Shown here: positions 46,199 through 56,490 of the stretch, piece by piece | How positions within the stretch are numbered: position 1 is the first letter of the stretch | Layout of the letters: each line of letters starts with the position of its first letter | The notes under the pieces: generated by a model | What the model was told of the DNA's origin: nothing | The model's input: the letters and a program-made list of their open reading frames with translations, nothing else | The model's database searches: none | Position numbers and translations under genes: made by a program | Origin: Melitaea cinxia | Lineage: Eukaryota; Arthropoda; Insecta; Lepidoptera; Nymphalidae | Length of the DNA: 64,000 bases | Assembly (NCBI RefSeq): GCF_905220565.1 | Contig: NC_059419.1 | Location: 5,766,001 to 5,830,000 of the forward strand | Direction: 5' to 3'

Positions 46199-46429
46199 TT
46201 AAAAATAATTATTGCCGAAATTAAACTCTTCTTATTATCTTGATGTTGCAATTTTCAATTTAAAAAAATAAAAATAGATAAAATTAGTCAGTTCAGGATT
46301 TTTTTTAGGCTACCCATTTTTAATATATTATCTAATATACTAAATTTATTATAAAATATGTTTCACTATTACCAGATCGGTGAAGATCGACTTAGGTTCA
46401 GATCTTAGACCATCATTTATTTAGTCATT

Positions 46430-47020
46430 TGTTAACAAAGTACCTGGGTGACCGAGCTAAGCTCGGTATTTTTAGTAAATCGTGTTTTTTGAAAATCATA
46501 TTTAAATACGAATTACATATTTATAAAATATGACTAATATGTTTTTTACCGACAGTAATAAAAAATATAAGTAAATAGGTATAAAAAGTCAAAAAGAATA
46601 AAAAAATAATAATGACAAAACATGAATAATATTTTTCGATTTTACCGACATAGTAATAAAAAATATGAACTGGCTATTTAAATAAAAAGTAACGAGTGCA
46701 ATTAGAAAAAAAAAAAGAAAAATGATTATCGATCTTGGAAACACGAGAATTTGAGCCATGATCTTTTCGGCCGATCGCGACCGGCCGATTTCCTCTGAGC
46801 TGTTGAACTTGATTGACAGGTGCGAAATTTACCTTCGTATTCTAACAATATTGTAGCCATTTTTTTTCATGGCCAAAAACAGGGATAAAACGACATTTTA
46901 TAAAAATGAATCCTAGCTAGACTTATTTATCTCCCCTGAAATTCCCTGCATACTAAATTTCACGAAAATCGTTGGAGCCGTTTCTGAGATGCAGATTATA
47001 TATATACAAGAATTGCTCGT
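46430..47020. repeat. Dispersed repeat ending TACAAGAATTGCTCGTTTAA
   Basis: Starts near AAGTACCTGGGTGACCGAGC with the small inverted repeat CCGAGCTAAGCTCGG, carries AAAATCGTTGGAGCCGTTTC, and ends ATATACAAGAATTGCTCG at the TTAA used by the neighbouring piggyBac-like element. Likely non-autonomous; class not certain. Confidence 0.4.
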
Positions 47021-47498
47021 TTAACCTTTTGACCGCCACGCCTCAAAACCATTCCCGTGCCCTGTACGCCAAGGCATAAAATAAACAAAAATACCTACGA
47101 AAAAAATAGTGCTGCCAAGAGTCGTTATCGAGTACCACACAGTGACTTGTTTTTGTTGGTTTTTATGCAATAAATGACTACTTATATAATCTAGGAAGGT
47201 TTATTTTTTGATATTTTTCTTGTGTTATCTTGCACTCGTTATATATACTTACAACAACATAAATAAAAAACAAACATTACAAAAATAATCGTAGTAAAGC
47301 ACAACACTCTTTTCTATCGCCATGACGTCATTGTCACGACTGGACGACTACGGCGCAGCTGACCTACGGTTATGAAACTCTCTTTAGAGACGTGCTGTGT
47401 CGCACGCAAGGAAGCCGCAGGCTATATATCGATTTCGAATCGAATCGATATATACATGAAAAGTAATTTAGAAAAAAATTAACCGAATTCAAATTTGT

Positions 47499-47935
47499 AT
47501 TTTTTTAACCGACTTCAAAAAGGAGGATGTTACTCAATTCGACCGATTTGATATATATTTTTTTTTTTTTATTTATGTTCGGGGATAACTTTGTCGTTTA
47601 TGAAACGATTTTGATAATTCTTTTTTTGTTGGAAAGGAGATAACCCCGGTATAGTACCATGCTAAGGAAACCAGGATTTTACAATGAGATCTCGAAAATC
47701 TGCATAACTTTTACTGGGTGCACCGATTTTGATGATTTTTAATTTAATCGAAAGCCGATGTTTATCATGTAGTCATATTTAAATTTCATCAAACCCGATT
47801 ACAACTTTTTGATTGATCTTTGATAATGCGTATTTACTTGACTATTTTTTCGTCTACCTACGTTGTATTACTTGTCGATATAATTGAAGTTAGTTTTTTC
47901 GTTTGCTTGCAAACACAATTATTATCTTATTAGAT
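47499..47935 (+). repeat. GAAGTCGG-family repeat
   Basis: TTTAACCGACTTCAAAAAGG at the start, TTTTACTGGGTGCACCGATT and TCGTCTACCTACGTTGTATT inside, TTTCGTTTGCTTGCAAACAC at the end. A partial reverse copy is at 48175-48380. Confidence 0.65.
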
Positions 47936-48174
47936 AATAGTTTATTATTTAAGGTTCATTAGAACAGTATTCCACTGTGCCCCGTTCCATAGTGCCCCAT
48001 AAGGCCAACGTTTTAAACGAGTTTTATAAAAACTTAGGTTATTTTTTGAACTTTCCACACAATTGTCTCAAATGATTAAAATTAATGAAAAAAAATATCA
48101 TTTACCTATTCTTTAAACTTTTTTACTAAAAAGAAAGTACTTTGAAAAGAAATCTCAACTTTTGAACAAGAATA

Positions 48175-48380
48175 ATTGTGTTTGCTCGAATACAACGTAG
48201 ATCGACGAAAAAATAGTCAAGTAACTACGCGTTATCAAAGATTACTCAAAAAGTAGATATCAGATCTCAATGAAATTTATATGTGACCACATGATAAACA
48301 TTAGCTTTCGATAAAATTAAAAATTATCAAAATCGGTACACCCAGTAAAAAGTTATTACGGATTTTCAAGAGTCCCTACG
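48175..48380 (-). repeat. GAAGTCGG-family repeat, partial reverse copy
   Basis: GTGTTTGCTCGAATACAACG, ATCGACGAAAAAATAGTCAA and GGTACACCCAGTAAAAAGTT match the family in reverse. Confidence 0.6.
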
Positions 48381-49248
48381 CGCTGTAATTGGTCGAAGCG
48401 TTACCACACGAATTAGTTTAGAATTCAAATTTTTATCGACACTGTTCCATAGTGCCCCGTGTTCCATTGTTCCCCAACTCAGTAGTTGATCCGATGAAGC
48501 AAATTAATATAATTGGTGCGGTCGATGCCAGCCTTAGTTTAAAAGAAATATTTACATGCGTTAAATATTTTTTTGCTTAGGTAGCAAATAGTACTAAAAC
48601 AGTACTGAGTAAGTAGCAATATTTCAAATCAAATATTTCACGACACACGACGACACGACATGGGTCTCAGAAAAAAAGCTTTTATGAGAGTGGGGGTTAG
48701 AGATGATATTGATACTGCCAAATGATTTTGAGAATGAGAAAGAAAATCGTAATTTCGCTCTTAACCTTAGATAAAAAAAAAAAATAAAAAAATATTTTTT
48801 TTTTTATTGGTAATTGTATATTATTAAAATCATCGACGCCTTCCAAAATGCGACGATGTTCTAAGGTATCGCTCGTCTTGCACTTCACTAGTTTTCTCGC
48901 TATTCGCTTATGACGTCATCAGCGTGTCGTCTATACTTGACAACGGCGTGTAGAGAACGGATTCATGACTACGCGCTAGAGATGCGCCAGATTTGAGATA
49001 TCAGATTTATTATGGCGATTTGATTAATTTTAGTTGATTTGATTTTTTATTCATTTGCTATTTATGTGTTAGCTGATGATAGTTTTATGTTTTTTACCTT
49101 TCGTTTTATTCAAATATTAAATTATTTATAGAAAATATAACACGTTTGAGTTGAATTTTGAATAGCTAATTGCAAAAATGACTTGTAATTATGATTTTTT
49201 TAAAGTGCAATAAAGAATATATAAATCATCTATACCATTTTGACTAGC

Positions 49249-49495
49249 CCGTTGGCGCAGTCTGTAGTGACTACAGGTCAGCGGTGCTTTCTGCTCCGGA
49301 GGTTATGGGTTTGATTCCCACCCCGAGTCTGGGTATAATATATATTTATTTATATTTATATGTATGCTTATCAAAAAAAAAAAATAGCTATACCAGTCAG
49401 CTGTTACCTATAACACAAGCATTAAGTTGCTTACTTTAGGAACAGATGACCGTGTGTGTATGTTGTAAATATTTATTTATTTATTATTTATTTAT
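49249..49495 (+). repeat. tRNA-derived SINE with pol III A and B boxes
   Basis: CCCGTTGGCGCAGTCTGTAG (A-box-like) and TTATGGGTTTGATTCCCACC (B-box, GGTTTGATTCC) are spaced as in a tRNA. The body has CTGTTACCTATAACACAAGC and ATTAAGTTGCTTACTTTAGG, with an A/T tail of ATTT units. The copy at 51985-52198 shares the same body. It is not a real tRNA gene: the cloverleaf is incomplete and no terminator follows the B box. Confidence 0.75.
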
Positions 49496-49820
49496 ACCTC
49501 TTGCGTCACATCCCTAGCGGTCAACTATAGACGACTTCGGCGTTCTGGACATATCATTTACGTGGAATAAAAATGCATGTTTTTATTTCAATGTTTCTCA
49601 GTACGTGTAGCTCTACAAGACTTGTTTTTTATACTCAAATGTAGCGGGGATATTCTATTTTCATAAATGTTGAATTAAAATACTAGAAATATTTTTTTAA
49701 TAATTTTATTTAATATTTTTGTGGTCCGGGTTTTTTGTCACCTATAGACGTCGCTGGCGCACAGGACTCGCGAGCCCTTGTCAAGTATAGGTGACTACGG
49801 CGGTCAAAAGGTTAATAGTA

Positions 49821-51099
49821 CTAGATCGTTCAATAAGTCCCGAGACTAACCTGGAAATGGCGCATATATTAAAAACTCTTTTGATTTTTAAAAAGTACTG
49901 GCTATCAATACAAGAATATGTGTCAAATTTTTAAAAATGGAACAATAAAATTATTGATTTTGAAACATTTAAGTGACGCTACGGTTGTAATTTCGATACA
50001 ATGGAAAAAACGAGTTTCGCGTGTTGATAAAACATTGTTTTTTAATGGGAAAAAATACCGTTGAAGCACAGCAATGGCTTATAAAATGTTATGCAGGATC
50101 AGCTCCCTCTAAAGCAACCATTTGTCGGTGGTATGCCGACTTCAAACGCGGTCGCATGGACACCAATGATGGGGAACGCTCAGGTCGTCCAAATGAAGCA
50201 GTGACTCAACAAAATATTAACCAAGTCCTCAAAATCGTATTGGAAGATCGGAAGGTAAAAGTGCGAGAGATAGCCGAGATAGTGAAGATTTCAGCTGGTA
50301 GTGTTTTCACTATTTTACATAAAAATTTGGCCATGAAAAAGCTTTTTTCTAAGTGGGTGCCGCGTTTGCTTACAACTAATCAAAAGGAACAACGTATCAA
50401 TGATTCAGAGCGATGTTTGGCGCTGATGAATCATAATAAAAAGGATTTTTTACGTCGGTATGTAACAATGGATGAAACCTGGATATACCATTTCTCTCCG
50501 GAATCCAATCGGCAGGCAGCGGAGTGGAGAGCGGCTGGTGAAAGCCGCCCGAAGCGTCCAAAGACTCAGAAATCGGCCGGTAAGGTTATGGCGTCTATAT
50601 TTTGGGATGCGCATGGAATATTTTTCATCGACTACCTTGAAAAGGGGCAAAATATAAATAGTGACTATTACATGTGCTTATTGGAGCGATTGAAGTACGA
50701 AATTGCGGATAAACGGCCTCACATGAACAAAAAAAAAGTGGTGTTTCACCAGGACAACGCGCCTTGTCACAAGTCCGTGAGAACGATGGCCAAAATTAAC
50801 GAATTGGGCTTCGAATTGCTTCCTCATCCCCCTTATTCGCCAGACTTGGCCCCCAGCGATTACTGGCTGTTTGCAGACCTCAAAAAAATGCTTCAGGGTA
50901 AGAAATTTGACTAAAATAGTGAAGTTATCTTATTTTGAAGCCAAAGACAAATCGTTCTACACACATGGGATAGAAAAGTTAGAAAAGCGTTGGAGGGACT
51001 GTATCGCTCTTGGAGGAGACTATGTTGATGAATAAAAATTAATTTTATAAAAAAGACCTTTTTTTAGTACTTAGTCTCGGGACTTATTGAACCACGTGT
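49821..51099 (+). mobile_element. mariner transposon, 1279 bp, TA-flanked
   Basis: Termini share TTCAATAAGTCCCGAGACTA in inverted orientation (left from 49829, right up to 51092), and TA lies directly outside each end (49819-49820 and 51100-51101). Length is normal for a full mariner. The left TA is only 4 bases from the TTAA of the piggyBac-like element. Confidence 0.88.
50001..51035 (+). pseudogene. mariner DD34D transposase, frameshifted at both ends
   Basis: The intended start is ATG at 50001 (MEKT...). A missing base near 50012 breaks this, so the long open frame only begins at 50021 (VLIKHCFLMGKNTVEAQQWL) and runs to a stop at 50912-50914. It has the helix-turn-helix region, YVTMDETWIYHF (first Asp), HQDNAPCHKS (second Asp) and HPPYSPDLAPSDYWLF (third Asp; 34 residues between the last two), so the catalytic triad is intact. 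After KKFD comes the stop. The normal C-terminus (EAKDKSFYTHGIEKLEKRW, ending ALGGDYVDE) is still readable in another frame from 50931 to 51035. Two or three changes inactivate it, so the copy is fairly young. Confidence 0.88.
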
Positions 51100-51154
51100 T
51101 ATGTAATGAATATCTCTTTTACTGATCATTGTCCCATACTTTTATCTGAGTTAC

Positions 51155-51545
51155 AAAAACACTACGGCTTATCGGTCTACTACCTATGGTGAAGAATCAG
51201 CTACTCGAACTGTAAATAATATTGTCTACCTAGGCCATACAATCGAACTAGGTCGCCGATATGAGGAGTCAGTTAGGCTCAGTGGCATATGGTAGGCTTA
51301 ATCAAGACTTTGAAAATTCCGCAAAGCTAGAATACATTAGACTTCGAAAAATGCGCCACACCTACTGTGTTGATGGATAGACTAGTCCACAAGTTTAGTC
51401 ACTCATCGTTCTATGTAAAGGTCTATGCTTGCAGCCTTGGAGTTTCTCTTAGTGATAGGATAAGATTATCCCCGAGAGAACGAAATTAACCCACATAGCC
51501 CGTAAATTCCACAATTTCAAGTGATAGGCTGGTCAACTAATAATC
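51155..51545 (+). mobile_element. RTE LINE fragment, decayed
   Basis: VNNIVYLGHTIELG, RRYEESVRL and AYGRLNQDFENSAKLEYIR, then near 51430 LGVSLSDRIR, follow the order of the RTE reverse-transcriptase C-terminal region (YLGQ...FGKL...MLGVSLRDRIR). Frames are broken throughout. Confidence 0.5.
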
Positions 51546-51840
51546 GCAACTAACAAATGTAACATAAAAATACGAATCCGAACCAAATACGTAAAAATGA
51601 ACAAACTTTGCCGTTATCGTTATAATATATCGAATTAATATTTTAACTGTAAAATAAATATTGCTTGGCACATTTTATCAAAGTTTCACGTAGGTACCTA
51701 TTCTAGTTTTCACTCAAATCGAGTTAGATGTTAGTTGACGCACGGAAACAAGCGGCGCGGCGCCGCATTTGACGATTAAGGATATAGAATTGTAGACAGT
51801 TATTTGACGTTATTTGTTGTGATGACAATTATATTACATA

Positions 51841-52290
51841 CTAGCTGTGCTAGCGACTTCGTCCGCGTGGAAAAGTGACTTTACATGTTCAACGTGATTC
51901 TTTAACTTGGCATAACTTTTTTTTATATATGAACCGATTGACATGAAACAAACATAAATGTTAAGCTAAGCTTACAATATATACTGCTTTCAGTTCCGCG
52001 GGTTGCGGGTTCGATTCCCCCCTGAGTCTGGGTGTAATATAATATTTGTATTTATATATTTATATGTGTATTATTCCTATGTATGTTAAATATAGTCATA
52101 ACAGTCGGTTGTTAACTGTAACACAAGCATTAAGTTGCTTACCATAGGAACAGACGACTGTGTATGTTATATGATATTTATTTATTTATTTATTTATACT
52201 AATGAAAACCACATCTAAATTGGATTAGCCGTTTCTGAGATTAGCGTGCACAAACGCACAATCATTGTTTTGGGTGCCATTTGCGTTGAT
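51841..52290 (-). mobile_element. Helitron-like element split by a tRNA-derived SINE
   Basis: Left A|CTAGCTGTGCTAGCGACTTC, with TCCGCGTGGAAAAGTG. After the SINE, ATTGGATTAGCCGTTTCTGA and GATTAGCGTGCACAAACGCA continue it. The right limit is approximate. Confidence 0.5.
51985..52198 (+). repeat. tRNA-derived SINE, 5'-truncated
   Basis: TGCGGGTTCGATTCCCCCCT (B box) then GAGTCTGGGTGTAATATAAT, GTTAACTGTAACACAAGCAT and (ATTT)n. Same family as 49249-49495, lacking the A box. ATATACT before and TTATACT after could be the target duplication. Confidence 0.65.
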
Positions 52291-52294
52291 AAAA

Positions 52295-52890
52295 GTCCCA
52301 ATAATATATTTTCTTATATATCTTACATGTACAGACAGAAATATTGGGTGCTGCTTAAATTTTTTTTTAATTTTTGCTAGTACAATTATTAATCATACGA
52401 GAAAATACAAAAAATACTAACATTGTCCATATAAATAAGTACGTTTAAACGTTAGAGATAAAATTACTCTTTTTTAAATATTTAAAATAAACATTGGGTA
52501 AATATTTGTAATAGACATAAACAAACATGAGAACACATTAGATATACAGCTTATCTTTATTACAATTTACAATGCCATTGAAATATTTTACTAGTATGAA
52601 GCTTAAAATATTGTAACATTGAAACCCCACTTACATCATGTTATAAAAATCCCCAATAGCACTTGAAACATTATTAATAAAACTTGTGTATTCTTCATTA
52701 CGACAGTGTAAAAACTGTTTTTATCTAACTAAACGGATTATTGTATCTATTGTAGTTGTAAAACAGTTTTGTTATGTGATTTCTTGAGTCTTGATACGAA
52801 ATGGGTGGATAAAACGAAACTACTATTTTTACTCTACTTATTACTGACAATTTGTTGTATTATTAAAAGAAAAAAACAACTCAGTAAATC
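52295..52890. other. No gene seen
   Basis: AT-rich sequence downstream of Rpb10. A 66-codon plus frame at 52769 overlaps the Rpb10 3' end antisense and is not called. Confidence 0.4.
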
Positions 52891-52897
52891 CTTAAAC

Positions 52898-52903
52898 TTT
52901 ATT
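52898..52903 (-). terminator. Rpb10 polyadenylation signal (AATAAA)
   Basis: Minus-strand AATAAA, about 40 bases past the Rpb10 stop codon, implying a very short 3'UTR. Confidence 0.6.
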
Positions 52904-52943
52904 TATCTTAAAAATACAAAATATACAACAATAGGAATGACAA

Positions 52944-55492
52944 TTATTTCTCCAAGGGCGCATAATTAAGTAATTTTTCAATTAAATCTACGTGACCAAG
53001 CAGCATGCGACGGCAACAGTACCTCTTGAGACCCAGAGCGTCAAGAGCATCACTGAAACAATAAAATATTGTACTTTAGATTTCGATAATTATTATACTT
53101 TTAATTTTTTTTTTTTATACAATGATAGGCTTGCGTTTGACCACTATTTTACCTGATGATAAGTGAAAATGCGGTCTAAGATGGAGCACGCTTACCTAGA
53201 AGTAACCTATTCACTCGCGACTTAAAGATCCCCAGGTTATAATTTTCTGGAAACACAGACACTGGTAGAGAGTTCCATTCTTTGGCTGTATTAAATTTAT
53301 TGTAAATTACTTCCCTTAGAAAATTGTGATACAATCAAGCACTTCATTTTCTTATGAGTTATAGTAAAATTATAATTATATTTTACCAAATGATTTAGAG
53401 TATAAAATTCCACTTCTAGGCATTAGCCTATCTCCATGTAGGAGAATTAAAATATGGGATATTAGTAACGTGATGTTTTTAGAAACTTTTAAACGCCTCC
53501 CGCCCCCCTATTCGATTAAATTACGTGAATTTTTTTAGTACAAAGTATATTTATAATTTCCAAATACAGGTATAATCTCATTAATGAAAAAAGGTGAGCT
53601 AATAGGCGTATTTAATTTTTGCGTTGAAATAGAAAATGAAATGTTGCAATTAAATTTTAGGTAAGGGTAAGATTGTTCAGAATAAATGTATTTTAAATTT
53701 TTTTCATTTCATTCAAATAACTTTACAAACACTATCTTTCTTACAACACACAATTCATACTTAATTCAAACACCGTATCATTTTACTATTGTATTAGTAG
53801 CCTTATGCACTTTGATCACATTGAATTAATTATGTGTTTAATGAAGCATATAATTTTAGTTTTTTATTATTGCCTGAAATTACCACAAATCAACACACAA
53901 TATTTTAAAAATTTTATTTATTATATTTATTTATTTAATACTTTAATCCGCCAACCCGTATTGGCCTGCCTGGTGGATTAAGCTCTAATCCTTCCATTAC
54001 ATGGGGAAAGAGGCTAACGCCCAGCAGTGGGATATTACAGGCTGAAGTGAATACTTTATTTCTCATTTAAAATTAGATTAAAGAAAATAACAATATACTA
54101 AATAACAAAATTGCAAAGTAACAAAATAATAACAACTTATTATTTATTTTTTTTATTATTGTTTAATATCAAATTAGTAAATAATGTAAATATTTTTATA
54201 TGTAAAGAATTTTACTTAATATCATATTATCTTAGATTTTTCTTTATATTTCGTTTATACTTTATGTAAAATTATCTAAGTTTAGTAAATGATGTCTAAA
54301 ATTATTATTTTATTATCAGTAAAAGTCCAAATTGCAAACAATTCTACTCATTTACATTCAAAGTAAGAACTGATTTAAACAATAAGTATTGCTCAGCAAT
54401 AATACTGATTGTGCCATGATGACTTCATTACTTATAATTAATGTGACCTTTTCCATGCAATAAAATAACACTATTCATAAAAAAAATGACACTTAAAAGC
54501 AATATTACATTTAATGAGGAACCTACAACTCAGCCAATTAGATGGATAATAATAAATAAATGAGCGCTTAACACTCAACGGCCCCCAGTAAGATGTACTT
54601 CCTACACACTCAATACACATACACAAATGTCCCAGATCACGAACAACATCTATATGGCCAATACAAATTCTGTCATAAGTGGGGATCAAACCTACGACCC
54701 CCATCGCACCAAACAGAGCTGTGACCATTGCGCCAACATGTCATCCTAGATTTTTACAGTTGACTAGTTGGATGGGCACCTCTTACATGACCAGTATTTT
54801 CAACATTGCCAAAACTTTGATTTCAAAATAAGACATATCGTTCAGTATTAGTAAAAGTGTATATATCAGCTTACGCTATTTTCTACATATTTTTAAATAT
54901 TCCTCGACAAGACTAAGAGCATAACCTCCTAATACTACCAGGTACCAGGTGCCTAAACCTCCAGACAACTCTAATGTATGTCAAAGAATCTTCTAAGAAA
55001 TAGTTTACATGTTCCATAATGTGGTTGTTTTACTTTTTGGCACATTTTATATGTACAACAAAGACTTGAAGAGAGAAGCTGGTAGTGTCTGGATGGTGAA
55101 AGCGGAAAATAGACTGATAATGATATATATTACAGTAAGAATATTCAGACACTAGCTTAACTCTAGCGTGAATTTAGCATGGCTGGTACTAAGTACAGTT
55201 ACAATTTCCGTAAATAAATCACACTGAATACCCTCGGAACGAAATCATGCCGATAAATGGTCTAATTTTGAGGTTAGATTTGTTTTATTTTTCAAGAAGT
55301 ACCAGTGACGCTAGATTACCGCTAGGATAACATTAGTGTCCGAATATCCTTAGCCTATATATTATTTTACGAGTCAAAAATTATTTTAACTTATTACCCC
55401 TCCGTGTATTCAGCTTGCAAGAGACCGAGATATGCCTCCCATTTGTTCCCTATCACTTTGCCGCAAGTGAAGCACCGCACCGGTATTATCAT
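52944..55492 (-). CDS. Rpb10: DNA-directed RNA polymerases I, II and III subunit RPABC5 (Rpb10)
   Basis: Two coding exons: 55398-55492 (95 nt, start codon 55490-55492) and 52944-53052 (109 nt, stop 52944-52946), together 204 nt or 67 residues plus stop, the usual length. Exon 1 reads MIIPVRCFTCGKVIGNKWEA and ends at EYTEG, splitting Gly-32 (donor GG|GTAATA). Exon 2 continues DALDALGLKRYCCRRMLLG and ends LIEKLLNYAPLEK (acceptor TTTCAG|TGATGC). The zinc ligands C7, C10, C44 and C45 are all present. The protein is a small essential zinc-binding subunit shared by all three nuclear RNA polymerases, holding the two largest subunits' assembly platform. The 2345-bp intron holds a SINE and other repeats. 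An acceptor (TTTTTTTTCAG) at 55501-55502, 8 bases before the ATG, shows an upstream noncoding exon. Confidence 0.96.
53105..53340. repeat. Dispersed repeat in the Rpb10 intron
   Basis: GCTTGCGTTTGACCACTATT, TACCTGATGATAAGTGAAAA and ATGCGGTCTAAGATGGAGCA resemble a common moth LINE-derived repeat. No second copy in the window, so moderate doubt. Confidence 0.4.
53341..53934. other. Rpb10 intron, little recognisable
   Basis: AT-rich intron sequence. A short scrap at 53405-53445 (CCACTTCTAGGCATTAGCCT, CATGTAGGAGAATTAA) looks like SINE family B in reverse. Confidence 0.35.
53935..54055 (+). repeat. SINE family B, 3' fragment
   Basis: CCGCCAACCCGTATTGGCCT, CTCTAATCCTTCCATTACAT and CGCCCAGCAGTGGGATATTA follow the 3' half of 21084-21425. 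Lies in the Rpb10 intron. Confidence 0.65.
54530..54757 (-). repeat. tRNA-derived SINE (TGACATGTTGGCGCAATGGT type)
   Basis: On the minus strand: TGTTGGCGCAATGGTCACAG (A-box-like), GTCGTAGGTTTGATCCCCAC (B box), a body with GGCCATATAGATGTTGTTCG, and an (ATTT)n-like tail. The 85-codon frame over it is a shadow. Related heads occur at 30160-30207, 58404-58520 and 63150-63320. Confidence 0.75.
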
Positions 55493-55671
55493 GTTTGTCT
55501 CTGAAAAAAAAATACATAATAATGTTCTCACGATTAGATACGAAATGTTTAACGACGCAGTATGCTTTTAAATAAGTATAATAACATACATCCAAGTGAA
55601 TATGTTTTTTATGACATCAATTATCATCGGTAATTATTAGACTTATGAAATAAATAATGCTTTTTAAATAT

Positions 55672-55928
55672 CACATCAGCATATTGCAGTCTACTACTAG
55701 ACATAGGCCTCCACAAGTTGGAGCCAAAAATGGCCTGAACTCATGTGTTTGGCCCATAGTCACCACGCTGGGCAGGCGGGTTGGTGAGAGGTGGCAGGGC
55801 TGGCTTTGTCGCACCGAAGACGCTGCTGCCCGTCCTCGGCCTGTGTATTTCAAAGTTGCAGTTGGATGGTTATCCCGCCATCGGTCGGCTTTATAAGTTC
55901 CAAGGTGATTGCGGAACTGTAGTACACA
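55672..55928 (-). repeat. (ATG)n-tail retroposon family, copy with 12-bp target duplication
   Basis: Flanked by CTTTTTAAATAT on both sides (55660-55671 and 55929-55940). Minus strand runs from the CCTTGGAACTTATAAAGCCG block to GGCCTATGTCTAGTAGTAGA. It lies between the first Rpb10 coding exon and the likely 5'UTR exon, so in a 5'UTR intron. Confidence 0.75.
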
Positions 55929-55994
55929 CTTTTTAAATATAAACTTCTAGAATGCTTGGAGGTTATTGCACAATTATTTACATTAAAGTCTTAC

Positions 55995-56190
55995 CTCAAA
56001 GTACAATATATTTTTAACGATGGGTTAGTGGTATGGATCAACAGTATATAAAGTAACTTTTGAATGTTTTAATAGACTTTTGTGTGATTTCCGAATGATA
56101 AATAAAAGAACGAACAATCAAAACACACACTCGACAGAGACAATTGCAACGAATTTGACAGTTACAACTGACAGTTGACGTTCATAGACA
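55995..56190 (-). promoter_or_regulatory. Probable Rpb10 first (noncoding) exon and promoter region
   Basis: A strong minus-strand donor TTTGAG|GTAAGA (exon end 55995) faces the acceptor at 55501-55502. Upstream, at 56150-56185, TGACAGTTGTAACTGTCA is an inverted pair of TGACAGTT, a motif often near insect housekeeping start sites. Transcription start is not fixed. Inference from splice signals only. Confidence 0.35.
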
Positions 56191-56292
56191 TAGATAATAA
56201 ATAATGCACAGACTATATTTTAATGTTGTTTTTAATATCGTTTTGTTTTTGTTTATAAAGTTTAAAAAAAATTGTAAAATTTTTAGAAAATT

Positions 56293-56490
56293 ATCTAATA
56301 TATAAAATTCTCGTGTCGCGGTGTTTGTAGTTAAACTCCTCCGAAACGGCTTGACCGATTGTCATGAAATTTTATGTGCATATCGGGTAGGTCTGAGAAT
56401 CGGCCAACATCTATTTTTCATTTCCCTACGTTATATTGTCAAGAAGATTAATAAAATATATGGCAAAACAACATTTGCGGGGTCACCCAG
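56293..56490 (+). mobile_element. Helitron-like element, first of a head-to-tail pair
   Basis: A|TCTAATATATAAAATTCTCG at the left, CTCCGAAACGGCTTGACCGA inside, and a worn 3' end GCGGGGTCACCCAG at 56490, immediately followed by the TC of the next unit. Confidence 0.6.

Larger units (their letters stand above)
47025..49811. mobile_element. piggyBac-like TTAA element, non-autonomous, 2.79 kb
   Basis: Perfect 13-bp terminal inverted repeat CCTTTTGACCGCC at both ends, each flanked by TTAA (47021-47024 and 49812-49815). A subterminal motif like TATAGACGACTTCGGCG recurs (about 47345, 48935, 49508, 49745 and 49785). No transposase frame. Inserted inside it are two GAAGTCGG-family repeats (47499-47935 plus, 48175-48380 minus) and a tRNA-derived SINE (49249-49495). 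Confidence 0.7.

Noticed and set aside
49252..49325. Possible tRNA gene
   Set aside because: A and B boxes are present but the cloverleaf fails and the same body recurs at 51985-52198; it is a SINE head.
52769..52969. 66-codon plus-strand frame
   Set aside because: Overlaps the Rpb10 3' end antisense; no independent support.
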